Positions 41,101 to 50,452 of a stretch of DNA of 50,452 nt are shown here, one piece after another. The stretch comes from Variovorax paradoxus (GTDB lineage: Bacteria > Pseudomonadota > Gammaproteobacteria > Burkholderiales > Burkholderiaceae_C). The DNA is taken from positions 1 through 50,452 of the forward strand of contig NZ_JAGGNV010000041.1 of the NCBI RefSeq assembly GCF_018614955.1, in the 5' to 3' direction. The translations under genes were made by a program, and so were the position numbers. Each line of letters starts with the position of its first letter. Positions within the stretch are counted from its first letter, which is position 1. The notes beneath the pieces are model-generated. The model had not been told where the DNA came from. It searched no databases and saw only the letters and a program-made list of their open reading frames with translations.

Positions 41101-44100
41101 ATCATCTCGCCCGGCTCGATCACGAGGTCGAGGTCGCGGATCACGGCCCGGCTGCCGTAGCGGAAGCCGACGTCGGCCATCTCGATGCGGCCCTGCACGC
41201 GCTCGACCTTCACCGGGTTCGCCGGCTCCGGCACGTTGCTTACGTGGTCGAGGATGTCGAAGATGCGCTTGGCGCCGGCCGCCGCCTTCTGCGTGACCGA
41301 GACGATGCGGCTCATCGAATCGAGCCGCGTGTAGAAGCGCCCGATGTAGGCGATGAAGGCGGTGAGCACGCCGACCGTGATGCGGCCGTGCGCCACCTGC
41401 CAGATGCCGAAGCCCCAGACCACCAGCAGGCCGATCTCGGTCAGGAGCGACACGCTGGGCGTGAACAGCGACCAGGTCTTGTTGAGCTTGTCGTTGACCT
41501 GCAGGTTGTAGGCATTGGCGGCATGGAAGCGGCGCGCCTCGCGCTTTTCCTGCGCGAAGGCCTTGACCACGCGGATGCCGGGGATGGTGTCGGCCAGCAC
41601 GTTGGTGACCTCGCTCCAGACGCGGTCGATCTTCTCGAAGCCGGTGCGCAGCCGGTCGCGCACCACGTGAATCATCCAGGCGATGAAGGGCAGCGGCACC
41701 AGCGTGACGACGGCCAGGAGCGGATTGATCGAGACCAGGATCACCGCGGTCATGGCGATCATCAGCACGTCGGTCAGGAAGTCCAGCGCATGCAACGAGA
41801 GGAAAACGTTGATGCGATCGGTCTCCGAGCCGATGCGCGCCATCAGGTCGCCGGTGCGCTTGCCGCCGAAGTAATCGAGCGGCAAGGTGAGCAAGTGTTC
41901 GTAAGTGGTGGTGCGCAGATCGGCGCCGATGCGTTCGGACACCAGGGCCAGCAGGTAGGTGCGGGCCCAGCCCAGCGCCCAGCCGGCCAGCGCGGCGGCC
42001 AGCAGCGCACTGAGGAACATCGTGACCTTGCCGACGGCGATCTGCTGGCCGTTCTGGAACGGGATCAGGATGTCGTCCATCAGCGGGATGGTCAGGTAGG
42101 GCGGCACCAGCGTGGCGGCGGTCGAAGCCAGGGTGAGCAGGAAGCCGGCGATCAGCTGCTTGCGGTAGGGCTTGGCGAAACGGCCCAGCCGCAGCAGCAC
42201 CCAGGTGGAGGGCGGGGTCTGGAGCTCGGGTGGTTCGGCGAGCACCGCCTCGTCCGCCTCGGCGGCCGCCGCTGTCGCCTGCGCGACTCCGGCCGCCTGC
42301 TGGCCGAACAGCTTCTGCAGCCGCAGCGCCGCCGCTTGGTGGCGCAGGGTGTAGCGCCAGCGCGCCAGCCGGCCGCGGGCGTCCAGCAGGTCGAGGGCGC
42401 CGACGCCGGCATGGTCGGCCAGCTGCAGGTCCAGCCCCGGCGCGGCCAGCGGCCATTCGGCCCAGGCCCCGCCCGGATCGCGGGCCAGCAGGCGGCGATC
42501 GGTCAGCGCCAGCAGGCCGGAAGCAAACCGAAGTTCGCCATCGAGGTCAACCGGCACGGTCGCCAGAACGTTTTCCGCGGCTCTGAGCCGGCTTTTTAGA
42601 GCCTCTGAGGCCTCCTCTTCTTCGCCCCCCGGGGTGCCGACTGGATCGTGATGTTGCATTGTGTTTCTGTGTCTCTGGCCCGCGACGGGGCCCTTCATGG
42701 CGCCTGCCGGGCGCCGATTCTGACCGATGACCATGGGCGCGCTTGAAGTCAGCGCCGTGCTCGGCCAAAGCACAACGAACGTTCTCATGACCCGTTTCGA
42801 CGACATTCGCCTGCTGCGCGTCAACTATTTGCGCGGCCCGAACCTCTGGACCTACCGGCCCGTACTGGAAGTCTGGCTCGACCTCGGCGCGCTCGAGGAC
42901 TACCCCTCCAACAAGATCTCCGGCTTCACCGACCGCCTGACCACGCTGCTGCCGGCCCTGATCGAGCACCACTGCGGCGTCGGCGAACGCGGCGGCTTCA
43001 TCCAGCGCCTGACCGAGGGCACCTGGTCGGGCCACGTGCTGGAACACGTCGTGATCGAGCTGCTCAACCTGGCCGGCATGCCGACCGGTTTCGGCCAGAC
43101 GCGCAGCACCTCCAAGTACGGCGTCTACCGCATGGTGTTCCGCGCCCGCGACGAGCAGGTCGCCCGCGTCGCCCTGGCCGAGGGCCACCGCCTGCTGATG
43201 GCCGCCATCAACAACGACCCCTTCGACGCCGCCGACGTGCAGCGCGCGGTCGATGCGGTCAAGGCCAAGGTCGAGGACTGCTACCTGGGCCCGAGCACCG
43301 CCTGCATCGTCGGCGCCGCGACCGACCGCGGCATTCCGCACATGCGGCTCAACAGCGGCAACCTGGTGCAGCTCGGCTACGGCGCAAACCAGCAGCGCAT
43401 CTGGACCGCCGAGACCGACTACACCAGCGCGATCGGCGAATCGATCGCCAGCGACAAGGATCTCACCAAGTCGCTCCTGGCCGGCTGCGGCGTGCCGGTG
43501 CCCGAAGGCCAGGTGGTGGCCAACGCGCAGGAAGCCTGGGAAGCCGCCGAAGACATCGGCCTGCCGGTGGCGGTCAAACCCTCGGACGCCAACCATGGCC
43601 GCGGGGTCTCGCTGGAGCTGAACACGCGCGAGGAAGTGGAAGCCGCCTTCGCCGTCGCCGAGCCCGAGGGCAGCGACGTGATGGTCGAGCGCTTCATCCG
43701 CGGCCACGAGCACCGCCTGCTGGTGGTCGGCGGCCAGGTGGTCGCTGCCGCGCGCGGCGAGATCATCACGGTGACCGGCGACGGCACATCCACCGTGGCC
43801 CAGCTGATCGACAGCCAGCTCAACAGCGATCCGCGTCGCGGCGAAGAAGAAGAATTTCCGCTCGACGTGATCCACGTCGCTACCAGCCTCAAGCTCCAAC
43901 TCGAACTGAAGCGCCAGGACCTGGACGCCACCGCGGTGCCCGCCGCCAGCCGGGTCGTCACGATCCAGCGCAACGGCAACATGTCGATCGACTGCACCGA
44001 CCAGGTCCATCCTGAGGTCGCGCATGCGGCCGTGCTCGCCGCCCGCGTGGTGGGCCTCGACATCGCCGGCATCGACTTGGTGGCCCAGGACATCGGCCGC

Positions 44101-47100
44101 CCGCTAGCGGTGCAGGGCGGCGCGATCGTCGAAGTCAACGCCGGTCCCAGCCTCCTGATGCACCTGAAGCCGGCGGTCGGCTCGCCGCGCCCGGTGGGCC
44201 GCGCGATCTGCGACCACCTCTTTCCCGACGACGCGCCGGGCCGCATCCCCGTGGTCGGCGTGGCCGGTTCGCGCGGCACGGCCGTGCTCTCGCGCCTGGT
44301 CGCCTGGCTCGTGGGCCTGGGCGGACGCCATACCGGCCTGGCTTGCCGCGACGGCCTGTTCCTCGAGCGCCGCCGCGTCGATGCGCGCGACAGCGCCACC
44401 TGGGACGCCGGCCGCCGCCTGCTGGTGAACCGCGCCGTGCAGGCAGTCGTGATCGAGAACGGCGCCCAGACCATCCTGCGCGACGGCCTGGCCTACGACC
44501 GCTGCGAGGTCGGCATCGTGACCGATCTCGACGGCGCCGAAGACCTGGCCGAGTTCGACATCACCGAGAGCGACCAGATGGTCAGGGTGCTGCGCACCCA
44601 GGTCGACGTGGTGCTGCCCGAAGGCACCGCCGTGCTGAACGCCGCGGACATGCGCGTCGCCGGCCTGGCGCCGCTGTGCGATGGCGAGGTGATCCTCTAT
44701 TCGATCGACCCGCAAGCCGAAGCGCTGGCCAAGCACCAGAGCGCCGGCGGCAAGGCCGTGCTGGTGCGGCAAGACCGCGTGGTGCTGGCCAACGGCAGCA
44801 GCGAATCCTTCCTGCCAGGCCTCGGCCGGCTGACCATCTGGCGCGCCACGCATGCGGGCGTCGGGCTCGAGAGCCTGCTCGCCGCGGTCGCCGCCGGTTG
44901 GGCGCTGGGCATTCCGCTGAGCCTGATCGGTGCCGGCGTCGAAGCCTTCGAAGCCGACCTGCAGGCCGCGCTCGCTTCGCTGCAGCTGTCCCAAACCCTG
45001 CTTTCGCCCGAACCCCAACTGGCCTGACCGGCGCAACCCTCAGGTTCGCCGGCGCCCTACTGCATCACCGCCATGGAAGTCAACCGCATCCGCGCCCTGC
45101 GCGGGCCCAATCTCTGGAGCCGCCACACCTGCATCGAGGCGATCGTCACCTGCACGGGCGACGAGAACGCGATCAGGCGGCTGCCCGGCTTCGAAGCCCG
45201 GCTGCGCGCGCTGTTCCCGACCATCGGCGAACTGCACCCGATCGTGCTCGGCCAGCCGCTCGCGCTGGCGCACGTGCTCGAGAACGCGGCCGTGGCGCTG
45301 CAGGCCCAGGCCGGCTGCGCGGTGAACTTCGGCCACACCGCACGCACTGTCGATGAAGGCGTCTACCAGGTCACCTTCCAGTACAGCGAAGAACCGGTCG
45401 GCCGGCGCGCACTCGAGCTGGCCGAGCAACTGATCGCCGCCGCGCAGGCCGGCACCGCCTTCGACGCCACCGCGGCCATCACCGAACTGCGCGACCTCGA
45501 CGAATCCGAGCGCCTGGGGCCGAGCACCGGCTCGATCGTCGACGCGGCCGTGGCGCGCGGCATCCCCTACCGCCGCCTCACCAGCGGCAGCCTGGTGCAG
45601 TTCGGCTGGGGTTCGAAGCAGCGCCGCATCCAGGCCGCCGAGGTCGACAGCACCAGCGGCGTGGCCGAATCGATCGCACAGGACAAGGAACTCACCAAGC
45701 AGCTGCTCAATGCCGCCGGCGTGCCGGTGCCGCTGGGCCGGCCGGTCCGCGACGCGGATGACGGCTGGGCCGCCGCACAAGAGATCGGCCTGCCGGTGGT
45801 CGTGAAGCCGCAGGACGGCAACCAGGGCAAGGGCGTCACGGTCAACATCACGACGCGGGAGCAGTTGCTCGCCGCCTACGACTCGGCCGCGGCCTACGGC
45901 GAAGTGATGGTCGAGAAGTTCCTGCCGGGCTTCGACTTCCGCCTGCTGGTGGTGGGCGACAAGCTGGTGGCGGCGGCACGGCGCGATCCGCCGCAGGTGA
46001 TCGGCGACGGCAGGCAGACCGTGCGCCAGCTGGTCGACCTGGTCAACCAGGACCCGCGCCGGGGCGAAGGCCACGCGACCTCGCTGACCAAGATCCGGCT
46101 CGACGACATCGCCATCGGCCGCCTCGAAGCCCAGGGCCTCGCGCCCGACAGCGTGCCCGCGCTCGGCCAGCGCGTGGTGCTGCGCAACAACGCCAACCTC
46201 TCGACCGGCGGCACCGCCACCGACGTGACCGACACCGTGCATCCCGAAGTCGCGGCGCGCGCGGTCGATGCGGCCCAGATGGTCGGCCTGCACATCTGCG
46301 GCGTCGACATGGTCTGCGAGAACGTGCTGCGCCCGCTCGAGGAGCAGCACGGCGGCGTGGTCGAGGTCAATGCCGCGCCGGGCCTGCGCATGCACATCTC
46401 GCCCTCCTTCGGCCGCGGCCGCGCAGTCGGCGAAGCGGTCATGAACACGCTGTTCGCGCACGGCGACGACGGCCGCATCCCGGTGGTCGCCGTGACCGGC
46501 ACCAACGGCAAGACCACCACCGCGCGCCTGATTAACCACCTGCTCGCCTCCAGCGGCCTGCGCACCGGCATGACCAACACCGACGGCGTCTACGTCGACG
46601 GCCGCCAGACCGACAGCGGCGACTGCAGCGGCCCCAAGAGCGCGCGCAACGTGCTGCTGCATCCGGACGTCGACGCGGCCGTGTTCGAAGTGGCGCGCGG
46701 CGGCGTGCTGCGCGAGGGCCTGGGCTTCGACCGCTGCCAGGTGGCGGTGGTCACCAACATCGGCAGCGGCGACCATCTGGGCCTCAACTACATCACGACG
46801 GTCGAAGACCTCGCTGTGCTCAAGCGCGTGATCGTGCGCAACGTGGCGCCCGGCGGCTATGCAGTGCTCAACGCGGCCGACCCCAACGTGGCCGCAATGG
46901 CCACCACCTGCCCCGGCAGCGTGATCTTCTTCACCGCCGACCGCCAGCATCCGGTGATGGCCACGCACCGCGCGCAAGGCAAGCGCACCGTTTACGTCGA
47001 CCAGGACACGCTGGTCGCCGCCGAGGGTTCGTGGCGCGAACGCATTGCGCTGCGCGACGTGCAGATCACGCGCAACGGCACCATCGGCTTCCAGGTCGAC

Positions 47101-50100
47101 AACGTGATGGCCTCGGTCGCGGCCGCCTGGGCCGTGGGCCTGGACTGGGACACCATCCGCAGCGGCCTCGCGAGCTTCAACAACGATGCCGCCGGCGTGC
47201 CGGGCCGCTTCAACGTGATGGACTACCGCGGCGCCACCGTGATCGCCGACTACGGCCACAACACCGACGCCATGCGCGCGCTGGTGGCCGCGGTCGACAC
47301 CATGCCGGCGAAGAAACGCTCGGTGGTGATCAGCGGCGCCGGCGACCGCCGCGACTGCGACATCCGCGACCAGACTGCGATCCTCGGCCAGGCTTTCGAC
47401 GACGTGATCCTCTACCAGGACGCGGCCCAGCGCGGCCGCGCCGACGGCGAGGTCATGGCGCTGCTGCGCCAGGGGCTCGAAGGCGCGCAGCGCACCCGTG
47501 CCATCGACGAGATCCGCGGCGAATTCATCGCCATCGACACCGCACTCGATCGGCTCCAGCCGGGCGACCTCTCGCTGATCCTGGTCGACCAGGTCGAGGA
47601 AGCGCTCGCTCACCTGGCGAAGCGCATCGCTGCTGGCTGAGCGCGCGGCGCCGCCGCCGCCGTGACGGACCTGTCCCACACGAAGCTGCGGCACCTGCGC
47701 CAGATCGCGGCCACGCTGTCCCACAGCCTGCGGCGCTGAGCGCCACCACACTGCCTGACCGGCGGCGCGAACTGCGCCGCCCGAGCCAAGGAGTGATCTC
47801 ATGAAAACAGCCATTCGTTCGAGCCTTGCCATCCTGCTCGCCGCGGGCAGCCTGATCGGCGCCTCGTCGGCCATCGCCCAGGCGGCCGGTTCCGACACCA
47901 CCCTGATGCGCGAGCGCGCCGTCTGCGACGGCGTTCTGCAGGATCGCACCGCCTGTCTTCGAGAAGCCGGAGCGGCACGCTACGAGGCGCGGCGAGGCGG
48001 ATTGACCAGCGCCGCGCCCATCAACTACGAACAGAACGCATTGGCACGCTGCAGCCTGCAGCCGCCGGCCGACCGGGCCGCCTGCGAAGCGCGCGTGCTC
48101 GGCACCGGCAGGACCACCATGGAAGGCAGTGTGCTGGGTGGCGGCGTGATCCGCGAAACCGTGACGCCCATCGTGGCCCCGATGCCGATGACCGCGCCGC
48201 CGGCAACGCCGATGACCAGGCCGGAGCCGATGACCGCGCCCGCGCCGATGACAGCGCCGGCACCGATGGCGCCGCTCCCGCTGCGTTGAGACGAAGACCA
48301 AAGCCCTACATTGTCACGCGGCTGTCATAAAAGGCCCAGGGGGTGCTGGCTATAGTCGTGGGCCCGTCAACTCCGAAGCCCACCCCCATGAACGCCATCA
48401 AGGTCGCACGCCGATTCATCGAAACGGACCCGGCCAATGAGTCGGCCCAGATTCTGGCCCGGCTCGTCCTGGCTCTCGAATCGGAGCGCAGCTTCGAGCT
48501 GGTCACGCTCTACGACCTCGACTACAAGAGCTTCCAGCTGGCCATGGACATCCTGAAGGAATGGCGGCTCGACCGCTACTACGCGAGCAAGTCCAAGCTG
48601 TTCGACCTGTCGCTGCAGATCAGCGAGCTGCCGGGTTGATGCCCCCGCAGTGACCGAGTTCGAACTCAAGTTCCAGGTCGACGCGCAGCAACGCGCCGCC
48701 GTCGAGGCGGCGGTCGCGCGAGGCCATTCGCAGCGCACCCGCCTTCAGGCGCGTTATTTCGACACCGCCGACGGTGCCTTGGCGGCACAGAAACTCGTGC
48801 TGCGCGTGCGCAAGGAAGGCAGGAACTGGATACAGACCGCCAAAGCGCCTGCAGACGGCCCCTTGCAGCGCCACGAGCACAACGTCGACCTCCGCACCGA
48901 GCGCGCCAGCGAGGTGCCGCCGCCGCGCATCGAGCGTCATGAAGGCACGCCGGTCGGCGCGCTGATCGCGAAGGCCTTGCGCGCGGCCGGACACGAGCCG
49001 GCCGACGCCGTGCTGGTGCCGCTCTACCTCACCGATATCCGCCGCACCCTGCGCGAGATGCGCACCGGCGATGCACGGGTCGAACTTGCCTTCGACCGCG
49101 GCGAAGTGCGCGTCGGCGAGCATCTGCACGCGGTGTGCGAACTCGAGATCGAGCTCAAAAGCGGCAGCCCGCAGTCGATGCTGGAGCTCGCGCGCCGCTG
49201 GTGCATGCGCTACGGCCTGTGGCTCGACACCGTGTCCAAATCGGCGCGCGGAGAGCGGCTGGCCAAGGGCGTCGAATACGGCGAGCCGGTCAAGGCCGAA
49301 GCGCCGAAGCTGGGCGGCAATCCGAGCGGCGTGCAGGTCTTTCGCGCGGTGCTGAACAGCTGCCTGGCGCAGATCCTGCCCAATGCCAGCGAGGTCGCGG
49401 CCGGCAGCACCGATCCCGAGCACGTGCATCAACTGCGCGTCGGCATCCGGCGCCTGCGCACTGCGTTGCGCGAGATGGCCGAGCTCGCGCCTTCCATCGA
49501 TCCGGCATGGGAGCCCGCCCTGGTGGACGCATTCCGCGCGCTGGGCCGCCAGCGCGACCGCGAGCACCTGCAGCAGACCGTGCAGCCGCAGATCGAAGCC
49601 ATCGGCGGGCCGTCGGTGGCTTTGCACGACAGCTCGCCGGACGATTCGTCGCCGCCCCCGGCCGAGGTGGTGCGTTCGGCGGCCTTCCAGCTCGTGCTGA
49701 TGAGCCTGGTCGAAGCCTCGCTGCCCGAAGAAGAGATCCCCGGCGAAGAGCCCGAACCGGACGCGCCGGCCCGCAAGCCGCTGCGCGCGCGGCTGTCGAA
49801 GCTGCACCGGCAAGTGGTGCGCGACGGCCGGCGCTTCGATGCGCTGGAGGTCGAGGAACAGCATCGCGTGCGCAAGCGCCTCAAGCGGCTGCGCTACCTG
49901 GGCGAGTTCGTTGCGCCCTTGTTCGGCCACGGCGCGAAGCGCTATCTGAAGGAACTGCGCCCGGCGCAGGACGCGCTCGGCACGCACAACGATGCCGCCA
50001 TGGCCATCGCCGCCTACCGCGACGCGGCCCAGCGCGATGGGCGGGCATGGTTCGCGGTCGGCTGGCTCGCGGCGCGTCAGCCCGCAAGCGCGCTGGAATG

Positions 50101-50452
50101 CCGCGACGCGCTCGGCAAGATCGCGGGCGCGCAACCGTTCTGGAAGCGATCGAAGCGCTGAGCCGCGCCCTTCACCGGGCCCAGCGCAGCACCAGCGGAT
50201 CGAGGCGCCGCGCCGTTTCGATCAGGCCGGCGCGCGTGTCGGGATGCATCGCCGGCAAGGGATGGCGCGGGGCCTCGCAGTTGATCACCCCGCCCTCCTT
50301 CATCAGCGCCTTGCAGGCGAGCAAGCCGGCCTGCCGGTTCTCGTAGTTGATCAGCGGCAGCCACTGCTGGTAGCGCGCGAAGGCCGCCTCGCGGCGGCCG
50401 GCCAGGTGGTCCATGATGATCGGCCGCAACCCGTCGGCGTAGGCGCCGCCCG

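Overview
The window is about 50 kb of GC-rich, densely coded chromosomal DNA. Gene content points to a betaproteobacterium of the Burkholderiales, most likely Comamonadaceae and possibly Variovorax. The pointers are a 16-strand general porin ending in Phe, groES-groEL under a CIRCE element, a paired cyanophycin synthetase locus, a long biosynthetic threonine deaminase and Coq7-type ubiquinone synthesis. The genus call is an inference from gene content; there is no rRNA in the window.

Layout. 1-3056: a divergent histidine kinase/receiver pair, bracketed by two similar repeat-rich segments that look like insertion-sequence ends, then two small unknown genes. 3057-5222: heat-shock promoter, CIRCE operator, groES, groEL and a terminator. 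5241-11158: a DUF805 membrane protein, the tal-pgi pair, a lipocalin, a HAD phosphatase and zwf, so three enzymes around glucose-6-phosphate and the pentose phosphate pathway lie close together. 11160-19760: a complete peptide-type ABC importer on the minus strand with two substrate-binding proteins and an M20 amidohydrolase. 19875-24375: porin, coq7, an OsmC-like protein, a strong candidate for an undescribed small RNA (or attenuator), and ilvA.

24391-36458 holds a type II secretion system: gspC alone on the minus strand, divergent from gspG-H-I-J-K-L-M-N-D-E, with gspF separated from gspE by an intergenic repeat and a minus-strand exported protein of unknown role. A 5'-nucleotidase follows gspF directly, then an SbmA/YddA-like ABC transporter.

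39202-47640 is a cyanophycin locus. On the minus strand an ABC exporter-type protein with an extra N-terminal domain is translationally coupled to a DUF1854 protein and followed by queC. Divergently on the plus strand lie two cyanophycin synthetases. The first (746 aa) has lost the Mur-ligase nucleotide loop and C-terminal lid; the second (855 aa) is a full CphA1. Downstream are a secreted repeat protein, a small unknown protein and a CYTH-CHAD protein. The last two sit behind a near-perfect Pho box, which suggests phosphate-starvation control of a polyphosphate-related protein next to a nitrogen-reserve polymer locus. The window ends inside a dihydrodipicolinate-synthase-family gene.

The items most worth follow-up are the 22.65-22.78 kb RNA with an anti-Shine-Dalgarno-like loop under a TTGTTGCAATGCAACAA palindrome, the Pho-box/CYTH-CHAD unit, and the degenerate-plus-intact cyanophycin synthetase pair with its divergent ABC/DUF1854 module. 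No tRNA, rRNA, CRISPR array or intact mobile element was seen.
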